From positions 434,001-498,000 of the forward strand of contig CAMPDV010000191.1 of assembly GCA_946699065.1 (NCBI GenBank): a stretch of DNA of 64,000 nt, read 5' to 3'. The notes below the pieces were generated by a model. It ran no database searches. It had not been told where the DNA came from and saw only the letters and a list, made by a program, of their open reading frames with translations. How positions within the stretch are numbered: the stretch's first letter is position 1; the number at the start of each line of letters is the position of its first letter. Shown piece after piece: positions 48,257 to 60,808 of this stretch. The translations under genes were made by a program, and so were the position numbers. The DNA comes from Loxodes magnus. Its lineage: Eukaryota; Ciliophora; Karyorelictea; Loxodida; Loxodidae.

Positions 48257-49222
48257 ATGCATTAAGAATAAAAATATAAAAGAGTTTTATTAGAGTGGAG
48301 GAAAAAAGTCTGTCTACTATATTTCGTTTTTTGCTTTCCAGCGGAAGAAAAGATAAACGAAGTTATTTCTTAATTTTTAAGCACGATTTAAAAAAAATTT
48401 AGGTGACTACTTCAGTAGAAATGATTTCTCCTAGAAGTGGACCTAGATTAATTTAAGAATGATAGATAAAAATCGATAAAATAAATTCTTAAAGAAGCAA
48501 ACTCGATGTCAAGATTAGGAGAAGTGGAAATAATTTTTATTTCCACTTACAAATTTTTAACTTTAAGATACAGCTTTCAAAGAAAAAAATCAAGGTTTAG
48601 TAGTATTAATAAGGGTTTATAAAGATGAGTAAAGATTAAGATTTTTTAAGCATGTAATGCTAATTTAGACGTTTGGGAATTAGTTGAAGTATTTTTACTT
48701 TAAATTACTCAATTGGCTCTATAAAAGAATCAGAATAAAGATTAATATATGCGTTTGAATAGTTTTATGACAATTTCTACAATGTAAACGGGAAATAAAT
48801 AATCCATTGCTAATTAAAATATCAAATACAGCTTATCCAGAATTTCCTTGTTTCTGAAATCCTGTTTTTGATAGTAATCAATTACATATAATCAACAGAC
48901 AAACAATTTATAGTTATGAGGTATAAAAAGGTTACAAGAGTACATTTATCAAAGGGTTAATAAAATAGATAAAAACTAAGTAGATATAGAAGAGTTAAGC
49001 AAGGCATACTAAAGATTGTGCTAGATATTTTATAGAATCTTAATCCAAGTTTTTGGAGATTTAGTAAACAAAATGTAGATCTTTGGTTAGTTAGTATAAG
49101 ATGAGAATTCTAATAGTATCTGCACGTTAGGAGAATATCATGATGGATTTTATTAAGAAAAATGGGATCAAAATAATTCTAAATTTAATGATGTATATCT
49201 AGAATTATTATTAAAGTAATGA
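48257..49222 (+). pseudogene. Decayed Kelch-like gene
   Basis: One frame carries SSGRKDKRSYFLIFKHDL then SVEMISPRSGPRLIQE (48350-48460), very like the Kelch part of the kinase gene (MKYPRSGPGLVQ). A different frame carries the plausible C-terminus IYQRVNKIDKNQVDIEEL... and LGEYHDGFYQEKWDQNNSKF, ending at TGA 49220. No simple intron joins them, so it is probably a frameshifted gene, or one with introns I could not place. Confidence 0.45.
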
Positions 49223-50913
49223 TAGCTAAATGAAATAAAGAGATTTAAATTAACGAATTTCAAAAAGTTCTCATAACTTCTTATATTTCAAAGTTGAATC
49301 GAAATTTAGTTTTAATTATTTCATTTAAGCTACTTAGTAATCCCTTTATACATATTATAAAAAAATTCTCAGTCTTTTAAAAGGACTTTTAGTACAGTTA
49401 AATTGATAGATTCTTCTTTCTAAAAATTTATAACCTTTTAATTTTGTAGTGATTTGTTGATATAAGTTTATCCTATTTTTAATAAGAAGAAGTAATAAGA
49501 GATATATAGTAAATAACTTCTAGGTTTTTCCTTTTTTTAATTAGTTTTTATATTTATTTTTCAAATATAAAAGAGAAAAATTTAAACTAGATTGTTGTTA
49601 CTTAATTAAGAGAAGTAAGTGGATTTGCAAAAAGTTAGTTTTATATGATTTTAAAAATTCATAAAGACGCTTTTGTTAATGATTAAGCTAACGAAATTTT
49701 TTTTAGTTTTTGATTTGTTTAAAGAAATCTTAGAAATGACGATTTATATAGGTATGAAAAAACCTTCTGATTTACAAAGAGTGATTTATATAAATGATAT
49801 TATAAGCTTTTATGCTTGTTGGACATTAAAATAAACAAATAGCACTAGATGGCCTGTTATATTTCTAGAAACTTTCTATCTATCTATGTCTATCAGAAAT
49901 TTTTAACTTAATTATGATTAAATTAGCTATTTTGTATTATAGCTGATATTTTAACTATATTTCAGCTTTGAATAGGTTCAAATTATTAATAGCTAACTAA
50001 CAAATAGAGTCTTAAATAGCTGTATAAATAAAATATTTTATCTTAGTTTAACGTTTTATTAGCATATGAAAACATACTATTTTCATTTCCAAATTCTTTC
50101 CTTCAATTTATCCTGAAATGCTTTCTATATTTCAACCTCTTGTTTTTCTCAGATCTTTATGACACGAAATTGAAAACATTATAGTCTCAGAATGATTTTC
50201 AAATTAATAGGAATTTTTTCTATTTTAAATGATTGCTTTAAAAGTATTAAATTATCCATTTAGTTAGATCTAAAAACGTAGATAACTTATTCTAGATTAT
50301 AGCTTAGATTTACAGTTTTTAGTTTATATTTAGTAGTTCCTTCTTTAGACTTTATTATTTAGTCTTAAACTAACTTTTTCATATTAAAGACTTAGCATGC
50401 ATTAATGAAGAATGTATATCTGAAACTAGCTTTATAAAATAATGGTAGTAGATATCCTTTGATAAGTAGCTTAAAATAATTGACAGCTTATAGGTAATAT
50501 GAGATAGTGCAGATTTATAGTAATAAAGAGTAATCAAATCATAGTAAATTATGCTTTGATAGTAAATGTAAAGCTTATAAAGTTATTATTTCCATCTTCC
50601 ATTCAAAAGTTTAAACTTAAATGCTTTAAAGTAAGTTGTAGAGCTAAGTCTAACTATATACTTGTTTTAATTTATAGGTATAGTACTAACTGTATAGCTA
50701 AAGCCTTTTTATCTTTAATTAGAAAATAAGTTTTTGACTTAGCTTAACTACTACAGTTTAGTATAAATTTAGATTAAAGTTTAAAGTTTTATAGTTAATA
50801 ACTTAATGCATAAGTATAGAGTATAAGTGCTATTTAAATAAAGATAAAAGGATAGAGATTTTATTACTAGCACTATTCTTATTTTTAAGTAAAGTAAAAG
50901 GTAGATTCTATAA
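49223..50913. other. A+T-rich gap
   Basis: Nothing recognisable before the tRNA-Ser gene. Confidence 0.45.
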
Positions 50914-50994
50914 GACACTATGGCCGAGTGGTTAAGGCGACAGACTAGAAATCTGTTGGGTTCTCCCGCGCAGGTTCAAATCCTGCTGGTGTCG
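50914..50994 (+). tRNA. tRNA-Ser (anticodon AGA)
   Basis: The acceptor GACACTA/TGGTGTC pairs, the anticodon loop CTAGAAA gives AGA, and a long variable arm (GGGTTCTCCC) is present as in serine tRNAs. The T arm is GCAGG-TTCAAAT-CCTGC, and a TTTTTT Pol III terminator follows. Confidence 0.95.
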
Positions 50995-51240
50995 TTTTTT
51001 TGAAATTCTTATTACATTTTTAGTAAATAATTTGCTTGATATAGTACTCTTGAAGCCTTTTAGAAAAGATTCTTCTGTTCAAGAAAGAGATTGATGAGTC
51101 AATTGAGATAAAGAATGGATTTAATTGTAAATAGTAAATTAAGTTTAATAATTTAGGCTGAGATATAAGTTAATACATTACTATATCTAGCCTTATATAA
51201 AAGATTATGCACATTCAAACTAATTAAGTTAATCAAAAAA

Positions 51241-51320
51241 TGACAGTGGTGGGATTTGAACCCACGCCCCGAAAGACTAGCGCCTAAAGCTAGCGCCTTA
51301 GACCACTCGGCCACACTGTC
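51241..51320 (-). tRNA. tRNA-Leu (anticodon UAG)
   Basis: The acceptor GACAGTG/CACTGTC pairs with discriminator A. The anticodon stem CTAGC/GCTAG encloses TTTAGGC (anticodon TAG). A variable arm of leucine type (TCTTTCGGGG) and T arm GTGGG-TTCAAAT-CCCAC are present, followed by a T6 terminator. Confidence 0.94.
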
Positions 51321-51897
51321 TTGTAAATATATAGTAAACTAAGATATTAATATACAAATGTTTCTAAGATATAATACTTCCATTATGTAATATTTAAATT
51401 TTATAAATCTAGAACTTACTTAATATTATTGATAAACTCTTGCATTTTAAAATACTTGGAAATTGATTTTTTAATTACTATGAAAATCATTGATGCTTTA
51501 CTTGAAATTCTAAAGTTTATAATTTAAAGAATTAACTGCTTTGGTAATAAAGTTTGATAGCTCATATTATCTAGAAATGCTGGTTTGGTATTATTAGAGA
51601 TAATTTAAATCTACTACTCTTAAACTTTTAAATCCAATAATTTAAATAGCTTTTAGCTTTATCAAATAAGTTAATAGTTTTTTATTAAAATGATTAAAAA
51701 AGTTAAGAATTTTATATATAGAGCAAAAAACTAAAGCTGCGAGTAACGTAAAAGGAGAGTTTAAAATATTAAAATAGCAGAATGAAAATAAATGGAGGAA
51801 ATTAAAATAATTAAGACCGATTAAGGAGTCAAGAAATATTATGTTAACTTTCTTCGGCATCTAAAATAACACTAAAGAGAGATTTAACAAATAAAAA

Positions 51898-53941
51898 ATG
51901 AGTAACCATCATAGTAATCTAAACCAGTAGAATATTAAAAAATAAGACCGGGAATATGTCGAAGCAGAAGAAAGCTTTTAAGGAAATTAAATGATTAAAA
52001 TTGAGCTTGAAGATGTAAAGAAGAAAAGAAGTTCAATTATATTATTAATGAAACTTCTTAGAAAATAGTGCTATTACTCAAATTTTCCAGACCTAATCAG
52101 GAATTGCAAGAAATTAAAATGTTGAGAGATGAAAATAGTTAATCATTTGTTATATGAAATAATTAGTATCACATTAATCAAGGAGAATGATATAGAAAAA
52201 ATGTAAAGAAATTCAGGATTTGCAAGTTACAAATCTTGTTAAAAACTGAGTATTGAACAATTCCTTTAGTCTATCAAGACCATTTTCTATTAAGTTTTTT
52301 GAGAAGAGTAAAAATCCCTGAAAGGACATATAATTTATCTATAATACAACTATAATAAATTAATATTTTAACTAGAAGAATTAAATACCAGCATTAAAAG
52401 TTAAGAATGAGGTAGTTTAAGGAAATATAAGTTGCTAAATAAACTATTTAAATTGAAGATAGAGTTTGATTAATATTGAGAATATTTTAAAGAAATCAAG
52501 CTATAAAAAAATACCAATGAGAGTTAATAAAATGGAGCGAAAATTAGTGGAGAAATAGTGTAATAATTGCATTAAAAGTAAGATATATGAAATGTTAGTT
52601 CTCAAAAAGTTTAAAGCTTTTAACTTTGTTTTAAAGATTTTTAACTAAGCATTAACAGATCAGGAGAGTATTTTAAATGATTTATGCTTAATAGAATTTT
52701 AAAGCATTTCTTTATTATTATAACAAATGAAAGATAACTCATTTAAGCAAAAATTGTTAGAGGTAGTTAAATCTCCAAAACAAAGTATTGAATTTGATTA
52801 CAGCAGTCAAGATTAGAATTTTATTAAATAAAATTGGTTACAAGTTTTAAGAAAAGAATCTTACAAATATTAAACCCAAGATACAGATTTGAGTTGCTAT
52901 GTTTTTGAATCATAAATTAAGGTTATGCAAATCTATAGAAAGCTAATTTGAAAAATGATACAATTTGTAATTATAATTCCTATGAAAGAAATAAGACTAA
53001 CATCACTCTGAGTTATAATGGAATTATTTAGGGATATATTAATGAAGATTTTGCCGTAATTAAACAACAAAAGATGAACAGTACCGGGAAACATATAAGA
53101 AATGAAATTATGGAACTATTATCTGCTAAATATTAAGTAACTTTCAAACTCATGCAAGTTATACTAAATGTTGTGTAATCTCAATTAATAATTCATCATT
53201 TGTATCAGCAAGTGAAGATAAAACGAAAATATTATGTTAATTATTATTAAATAATCTAAAATTTGTATTATATGGATATTAGGATCTAGTTTATTCTGTT
53301 TCCATTTCAATTTAAAATTAACGAATATAGTTAGGAAGTTACGACTCAAGATAAAAAAGATAAATTAAATGGTTAATTAAAGCATATTATGCTAGATCTC
53401 ATTAGCTCAGCTGCTTTTGTATCAATTTTAAGGGACATTAATTAAGTGACTTCAGATATTTTATTTGAAAAGAAAGATTTAGACTTTTTCAAATAGTTAG
53501 TTGAAGAATATTTATTAAATCTTTTATTGTGGAATTTTTTAAATTGTTATAAGCAATAATTAAAAAATATCAGGAACTTAAGAAACTAAAGTAAATATAT
53601 GGAACTTATAGAAATTCATAATAATAGAACCTGTAAATAATATAAGTACTAAAGATGTCTATGTAGCTAAAAGTTAATAGATCAGATAAGTAAAAACGTA
53701 ACTATAAAGAAAAAAAATTTTTTAAATATCTCGCGTTAAAATATAAAAAAAGGCTATCAAAATTTGATAGAAAGAGATTACATATTAGAAATATCAAAGG
53801 AGATAATAAAAGAAGCTGAGAAAAAATAAACAAGTAGTAAAGAATACTTTAAAAAAGAGTAATAAAAAAAAGTAGATAGAATTTAAATTAGAAAGAAAAG
53901 AAAATGGACGAAAAAGTTAAGGAAAAAAAGAAAGATGATGA
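51898..53941 (+). CDS. Long unidentified protein using UGA for Trp
   Basis: About 680 codons from ATG 51898. The start is clearly protein-like (MSNHHSNLNQQNIKKQDREY, VEAEESFQGNQMIKIELEDV). Nine TGAs in the first half fall in natural Trp settings (KCWEMK, VFWEEQ, QYWEYF). From 52921 to 53940 there is no TGA in 340 codons: ITLSYNGIIQGYINEDFAV, IRNEIMELLSAKYQVTFKL, LDLISSAAFVSILRDINQV, EISKEIIKEAEKKQTSS. The C-terminus is very basic. The same frame has no TGA until past 54360; a TGA TGA pair at 53936 in another frame may be the real end after a small unplaced intron, so the end coordinate is approximate. No family is recognised. The 3' end meets a convergent minus-strand gene. Confidence 0.62.
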
Positions 53942-54324
53942 AATAAACTTATCTTCTAATCCAATTCTTCTTCACTATCAAAATACTCTTTCTTATCTTC
54001 TTCTTTTTTATGAGCAGTTGCTGCCATTATTTTTATTTATCCATCGCTTATATATACCAAGTCAAACCTTATAGCAGTATTTAACAGTAGATAATGTATT
54101 CTTTTCATTTAATAAATATACTTTTAAATTAAAATATATGTTCAACTTTCATTTTCTATTGCTACTCTATCCCATACTCTTCCTGCTACATCATATTCAA
54201 GTAAATATACTCTAAACTTATTCCATCCATTCAAATCTACCATAACATTCAATTATCTCTCTCCATAGTGACCTTAAAAGAATACAGTTACTTCACATGA
54301 GACAGGAACTACTTCCATATCCAT
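53794..54324 (-). CDS. Small unidentified protein with acidic C-terminus
   Basis: From ATG 54324: MDMEVVPVSCEVTVFFQGHY, then LNVMVDLNGWNKFRVYLLEY and DVAGRVWDRVAIENESW (W = TGA), an even residue mix that suggests a compact beta-rich domain. Later come IMAATAHKKEEDKKEYFDSE and EEELDQ. The in-frame stop at 53796 lies past a T-rich stretch, so the true 3' end is probably near 53950, or an intron is present. Alternatively it stops at the TGA after IENES. It is convergent with the long plus-strand gene and may overlap its tail. The family was not recognised. Confidence 0.55.
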
Positions 54325-54983
54325 GTTTTTATTTATGTTCTTTTAAATGTTAAACAAAAATTTATTTTTAATTTAATTTTAATTAAAAAGTATTATTGAT
54401 AATTTTTTCTATAATTTATTTCATATCTTTATTTTGAGTATTTTAAAATTTTTTTTTAATAATTTATTCAAATTTTATTTTTTATTTTTAGAGTTTAAAG
54501 ATTTTTATATTTTTTTATTAATTTTTAAATTTCTTTCTTTCGAATATTTGCTATTTCACAAATTAATTATTTTCTTCTATGTATTTCGGTAAAATAGAAT
54601 TTCAAATTAAAAACTAAGTTTTATTTTTTTTTATTTCTTAATTTGTCAGTTATTAAGAAAATTAAGCAAGATTAAGTTGTTTTTTATTTCAATTAGTTAA
54701 ACATTTTAAATATTAACAATTTATCATTGAAAAATAACTAAATTTTATGATTTTGTCATAAATAATATAAAAGTAAAATATTTTCAAAAACTCTAAGAAG
54801 ATGATTTAAGTAAATAGATTATACATTAAGATAGTCAAAATACTTTTTAATTTAAATAAATTGCATTTCTAAAGTGATTAGCAGTTAACAATTTTTAAGT
54901 TTTAGAATTTAAATCATTTTGTAGCAAGAATTATTACATTTTTTTGGCTTATTTATACAATTGCATGATATATAAAATTCCGA

Positions 54984-55053
54984 AGTCATTTTGTGTAATG
55001 GTAGCATTTCTTTCTCTGAATACAGCATTCCGAGTTCGAGTCTCACTGGGGCA
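54984..55053 (+). pseudogene. tRNA-Gln(CUG)-like pseudogene
   Basis: The D arm (GTGTAATGGTAGCAT), loop CTCTGAA and T-loop TTCGAGT are recognisable, but the 5' acceptor strand and anticodon stem are lost. Confidence 0.6.
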
Positions 55054-55510
55054 ATTTTTAATTAGTTATATGAAAGATACTTTTTAATAGTTTAAATTAA
55101 GATTTGTATTTACCTAAAATATTAAATAGTAAAAGCTTTCTCATATTTATAAATCTAACAATATTCATCATTTTAAAATTTCATATTAAAGAGTAATTTA
55201 ATACTATTTATAAATTTCTCATTTAAGTTAAAGATTTAGAACTTATATTTATAATTTCTTTAAACAGAAACAAAAAACCTTCTAAGAGTTATGTTATAAC
55301 TATATAAAAAATTTGGTAAAGATACATTGAAGAAAATTAATTTATACTTAAATCAGAATTCTAATAGCTTAGTCTAATTTAACTATCATTAACGAGTTTA
55401 GTTATACATATAACTTATTATTATCCTACTAGTATAGATATTATTTTATATTATACTTAAAGGAGTTAAATTATAAAATAATTTACTGATTTTTAGATTT
55501 TAGAACATTT
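54984..55510 (+). repeat. Duplicated segment A (with tRNA-Gln relic)
   Basis: Downstream of the tRNA relic the sequence aligns by eye with 60739-61300. Shared words in the same order include TACCTAAATATTAAATAGTA-like, GATTTAGAACTTATATTTATAA, TCTAATTTAACT and TTATTATTATC. The copies are diverged and contain indels. Confidence 0.6.
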
Positions 55511-56580
55511 AAGTTTCTTAATATGAGTGGAAGATTATATTATATCCTTGTAATAATGGAAATAACTAAATCGATAAAGAGAGAAAAAATAATCCTTAGC
55601 ACTGATTATACTTCATCATGATAATCTCTAAATTAGATTTATTAACTTCTGTTATTTTATAATAAACTCTTCTTTAATCAATTGCTAATCTTAAGTTATT
55701 AAAACTAAAACTTATACCATTTATACTAAAAAGAAATGAAGTAAGATTTTAACACAAATTTATGGAAAAAATTATTTATTTAATCATATGTTGGATATGC
55801 TTCTATAGAGATAATAAATAAGCTACAGACATTCCTTTATCTGTCATTTCTTTACTTTAGTAAAGTTTTTTTCTTTCTCTCATTTTTTTATTTAAAATCT
55901 TCCAAATTAAAGGATATCCATAGTCATAAACTCGATATTTAGTATTTTTCTTCAAATTTACTTATAAAGAAAGCATTTAATTCTCAAATTTATTTGCTAT
56001 AATAATGTAAAGTTGATTATCATGATAATAATTACCCAAAATAAGAGTTTCAAGATTAAGCTAGTGCTTCTAGAGCAATTCTATTTTAGTAAAATAAAAG
56101 CTAATATTTGAACAATGTAAAATACTCTTATTATAAGCCAAAAAGAGCTAAATAATAGAATTTAAGGAAGAAATTTTAGTGAAGGTTCTTCTATTTGAAT
56201 GCTAAAACTAAGAATAAAGATATATTAATTAAGCTGTAAAATATTTAAATCTAAAAAGGTAAAGCTATATGTGTTAATTTAAAAAGAGATACAAAGGTAT
56301 TCATTTAAATGCTAGGTTTTACATCTTTTAGTCTGTAAGTCTTAAGCATTTTTTATTTCCAAAAAAAGAAAATAAAACCAGTTTAAATCTGTTAGAAAAT
56401 CGAAAAATCGAGTTACTATTATAGACCATAAGGATTCTAGAGTTTAAATGAAAAAATTTTCTGAAATCAGATTAAATTTGAACACCTTTAAAAGGTAAAT
56501 TTTTATAAGAACTATAAACTAGATTGAGAGAGGAAATCATAAGGATCAGTCAAAGAATTTCATGATAAATAAAAATAAGT

Positions 56581-58014
56581 ATGTTGACTCTTGAGTTCAG
56601 GACTAAAATTGAGTGTAGTTAGGTAAGAGGAAGTTTAATGTTATTTTGTCAAAGATGATATAAAATGAAAAGCGTTGAAAATTTGTATGAAAACAGGACA
56701 AGAAATGGAAAAAATTGAAGCAGATTTGAATTAATATCCAAAAAACAGTACAAAAAAACAATCACATTCTTAAATTAATTGGCTTTTACTTATCCAGTAA
56801 GATAACAAGCTATAAAAATTGAGATTAGAAATAAGAGTAGAGAATGAAAAGTCTTAAAAAAGAAAAGATTACACTGAAATGAACTAACAAGTAAAAAACA
56901 GAGGTTTTGAATAAATTTTAATTCTTTTTAAGATTTTATCTGAAAGTCAAATTAATGAATACTGAATAACTTAAATAAAGATTCCTTTTGATTGAAATAA
57001 TTATTAGACTCTATTTTTAGACTTAACTTAATTTTTAAATTTTAAAACTTGAATAATAGAAATTATAAAACGGCTATAAGTTAAATGTTTAAAGGAAGAA
57101 TGACAGTTAAGCTTTCATATAACTGAATAAGGATAACAAATCTACTATTATGTAGTCAATCAAAAGTAAAAAAAATTAGCAAAAAAAACAAATGATTTTT
57201 TGCAATCTCAAATCTATAAGAAAATTGACGAGTCAGCATAAAAATTAGGATAAAGAAAAAGAGTATTAAAAATTTAAGTATACTTTAATGCATAAAGAAA
57301 AGATAATAATTTAAGAACTTACAAATTCTTGAAAGAAACATATGTTAGAAATATAGTCTTTGATAAGTGATGAACGAAAAAAGGTAAGATAGTTCTAGAT
57401 AAAAATCAAAGAATATTGGTATTTGTAAGCAATTATAAATAAAAGTGTTTAAAAAATCATGAACGAAACAGAAAGAAAATCATAGCTTTTATAATAGGTG
57501 AAACATCTAAAACTAAAAAGTAAAATCTGCTGTTAGAAACTCCCTGATAAGAAAAGAAAATCTATTAAGATAATTTAAAGATTCTGTATTTTTTTCAAAT
57601 TTTACAAACTGAAAGAAATAGACAAAGAAAAAAATATATTAAAAAAAATAAAAATATAAATAATAAATTAGTCTTTGCTAAATAAAAAAATGATTAGGTG
57701 AGATAAAGTCAATCAAAAGAACTCTCAAAAAATAAAGCAGAAGAATAAAAAAGAGTAAGAGACTTAAGAATTTTTATACCTTTGAATAATTTAAGTAAAT
57801 AAGATTGAAAGATTTTAAAAAATAAATTATCTTGAAAATCTTTTAGTTTTAACGGAAAATTTAAAGAAATAAACATTAAGAAATTTGGAAGGTTTAGTAG
57901 CTACAGTCAATAAGATAAAAAACGCAAAATATTTGACTTTTCACTGAAGACAAAATACTTTATGTTAAAAATTGTGACGTTTTTCAAATAGGGTTAAAAT
58001 ATTATAAAATTTGA
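56581..58014 (+). CDS. Possible decayed K/N-rich gene
   Basis: A frame from ATG 56581 to TGA 58012 that needs about 15 TGAs read as Trp, more than in the better genes. Parts are protein-like (KSVENLYENRTRNGKNW, LAFTYPVRQQAIKIEIRNKS, GEIKSIKRTLKKQSRR). A-rich DNA gives lysine-rich readings anyway, so this is weak; an old gene copy is possible. 55511-56580 shows nothing. Confidence 0.22.
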
Positions 58015-58748
58015 ATCTCTGATAAAATAACTTAATTTCAGAAAATAATTAAAGAAAAGTCAGAAAAAAATAAGTAAGAAACTACTAGCAAATTTGGATA
58101 AATTATAATTCTAAATCTGAAAGCTATTAAATTATCAAATTTAATAAAGAAAGTAAATTATAAATGACACTCGAATATTTTTCAGAGGCTTATTTTTTAT
58201 TTTAGTATATCAATTTACAAAATTTAGAGTTAGAAATTAAGTAAAGTTTAATTAAAGCTAACATAAATTTGAGAAAATAAAATCTTAAATACATTTAATT
58301 GGTATTACTAAGACTAAAAATAATTGTTTTTTTTAATTTCATTCAGAAAAATATAAGGATATAACCAAATATAGTAAAAAAATTAATAATATCTTGACAT
58401 TTTAAAGTAATATCAATTTCTAATAAATAATTAAATCTTTTTCATTCAAAAAGCGATGTCCCAGTATGGTCTTTTCGGTTATCATTTATAAAAATTTGAT
58501 TATCTTATTTTATATTTTAACTCTCAAATTTATTCCTTGAAATATCATTTATCTTAAATGCAGAGTTATGCGAAAAAAAATTTCGTTTCGACTTAAATAT
58601 TTTTTTAAATATTTTCCATAAATTGAAAGATGGTTTATCTTAGTATCATTTAAGCAACCATAAGAAACAGTTATTATTTATAAAGAATGAATGAATCATG
58701 CAATGTTTTTAAGCTTTGTCATTAGTTCTTTATTAATTTATTAATTTT

Positions 58749-59044
58749 AACTAAAAGAGTTTTGAGGACTGGAAACTCCTTCTCAGTTAAACTATCTGAC
58801 GCTCTCTTTTTAATGAATAATGGGGATATCCTGTTGTGTTCCAGATACAGATGCCAAGGAGATTAATTGTTATGAGTAGCCAGACTTCAGCCCCTAACAA
58901 GAGCGGATAATATCGAAAACAGTATTCCCTTCAGAAGATGACTCTGATCAGGGACTTTCTAAGCGACAGGAAATGAACTTATTCCTTGCCATAAAACCAG
59001 AAAGTTTAGTCCAGATGGTCAATCTCAGCTCCCACCATCTTTTT
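58749..59044 (+). ncRNA. Structured RNA of unknown class, copy 2
   Basis: Homologue of 26192-26486 along its full length. Most differences are C-to-T or G-to-A, with one-base indels. Stems TCCCT-TCAGA/TCTGA..AGGGA and AGGAA/TTCCT are intact. The GTGC/GCAC stem became GTGT/ATAC, keeping pairing by a compensatory change plus one G.U. Other stems (GGCT/AGCC; GGGAGCT with AGCTCCC) are weakened. It may be a functional variant or a young pseudogene. Confidence 0.62.
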
Positions 59045-59483
59045 AATTATTAGTTCTTTATCAAGCATAATCTTTATTTAAAGTTGTAGCTTAGTAGAAA
59101 ATATATCTTCTATATTCATTTTCGGTATTATTTTCATATAAAGTCTTAAATATTCTGCATTGACGTCTCCATAGAAAAGTTATACCTGATTGTAATACTA
59201 TGGTCAATCGACAACTCATATCTATATATTTATTAACCACATTCACCAAAGAAATAAAAATTATTTTCTGTCTTTCATATTCTTCTTAACTATTCAAAGC
59301 TGCTTAACCCAAACCAGATTATAAATCCATATTTATTTATCTAATACTTTCATACTTTACTAAAAAGACACATCTTTAGCATTTCACCAACTTAATCTAA
59401 AATACTCAATTAATTAATTTAAGGAATTTAATCTTTCTTTAAATAATTATAAGCTTCTACACTAGCATTTTATTCTTATAATT

Positions 59484-60546
59484 TCATATTTAAACTCTAA
59501 GTTTACTAATTCTTTAGACTTATATTAATGTATTTTATAGTGTTGGTTGAAAGTTTTAATTTTAGACTTAAGTTTATTATATTAATTAAGTTCTTTAATT
59601 TTAATAGCCAGGTTAAGGCATAACAGGTTTTTGGTTTTTATGTTTTATTACGTTTTTATAAAAACTAAAAAACCAGATCAAAAACCAAATAGTGGAACAA
59701 TGAGCCTACATAAGTGAATAATATACACTAATCCAAAATTGTTATATCATAATATCAGCATAAAATGCTTGTTATAATTTCTCAAACTAATATCTATACT
59801 AAGTCATATATGAATTTTTAAGCATATATACTTGAAACAAACTACTATTAGTTTAGGTTTTAATTTTTTTGTCCAGATTTAAAGAAGTCTTGCTTGCAAC
59901 TATATTTTATAAATCTTCTGAGCAAGCATTTTATTAATCGCATATCTTGACTACTTCTTATAGAGCTTGATTCTTTAAGCTCTAAAACTAATGTAATAAT
60001 AAAATATTTTTTGGATTAATATTTAAGAAATGTTCTTCTCCTCTAAATCCCGTGAAGAAGTAATAATATTTTAAAGGATAATCTCCTTCATCATCTTAGA
60101 ATTTTGCCTATCAATAAAAAATGTTTTTCATGCTTCTCCACTTGAAGGTGTTATGGAAAAGCTTCCTTCAAAAGAAGATTTAACTATATCTATAATTTTG
60201 GTGTGATTATTTAAATTTTGGTCTAAGTCCATGGTATCAGCAGTACTTTTAGTTCTATCTGAGTATTAGATGGTAATTTGTTTCCTGTCAAATGAATTAC
60301 GTTTTCATTGCTATTACAAAGATCACTTATTGAGACATTTCTACTACTTCAAAGTAAAAGTACATTCCTATTGAATACTTAGCATGATCGCTTGTATGCT
60401 TCATCTTTAACTGAAGCATAAAAAGCTCTTGCCTCTAAATTTAAATTTTAAATGGGCAGAAGTTCAATATAACTCTCTCTAGAAATATACAATTATATCT
60501 AAGAAAACGCGACAGAGTATATGACTAAGGATAAAATGGCTTTCAT
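59484..60546 (-). CDS. REJ/PKD-like membrane protein, frame interrupted
   Basis: The 5' part starts MKAILSLVIYSVAFSQIQLY, a signal peptide. Next comes DHAKYSIGMYFYFEVVEMS, then, after a 16-nt intron (GTAATTCATTTGACAG, about 60267-60282), QITIQYSDRTKSTADTMDLD and SFEGSFSITPSSGEAWKTFF, followed in the next frame by FQDDEGDYPLKYYYFFTG. ITPSSGxA...F...DDEGDYPLKY is the signature of REJ (receptor for egg jelly)/PKD-related ectodomains common in ciliate surface proteins. The C-terminal part has a TM segment (IWFLIWFFSF) and a Q-rich tail ending at TGA 59486. The frame changes near a T6 run at about 60115-60120 (sequencing slip or real frameshift), and the join after the signal region is unresolved. 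It may be a small gene, a fragment or a pseudogene. 59045-59483 shows nothing. Confidence 0.58.
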
Positions 60547-60738
60547 ATAATATACTTGCCTCATAAACTTTTTAAGCCTAAAATTATAATTGAATTCTAT
60601 TAGTTAAACTAAAAGTATTTGCTTAGTTTAATTAATCAATTTCATACAAATTTCTAAACAAAAGAGTTTAAATTATTTAAAGCCAAGCAATATGATATTT
60701 TTTGGATTGTTTAATTAGGTTAAAATATTAAAATATGA

Positions 60739-60808
60739 GGTCCTATGGTGTAATGATAGCATTTTGGACTCTGAATCCAACAATCCTAGTTCGAATCTCA
60801 CAGAACAA
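60739..60808 (+). pseudogene. tRNA-Gln(CUG)-like pseudogene
   Basis: 5' acceptor GGTCCTA, D arm, perfect anticodon stem TTGGA/TCCAA with CTCTGAA (anticodon CTG) and T-loop TTCGAAT are present. The 3' acceptor strand reads CAGAACA instead of TGGGACC and the T stem is damaged. Confidence 0.62.
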
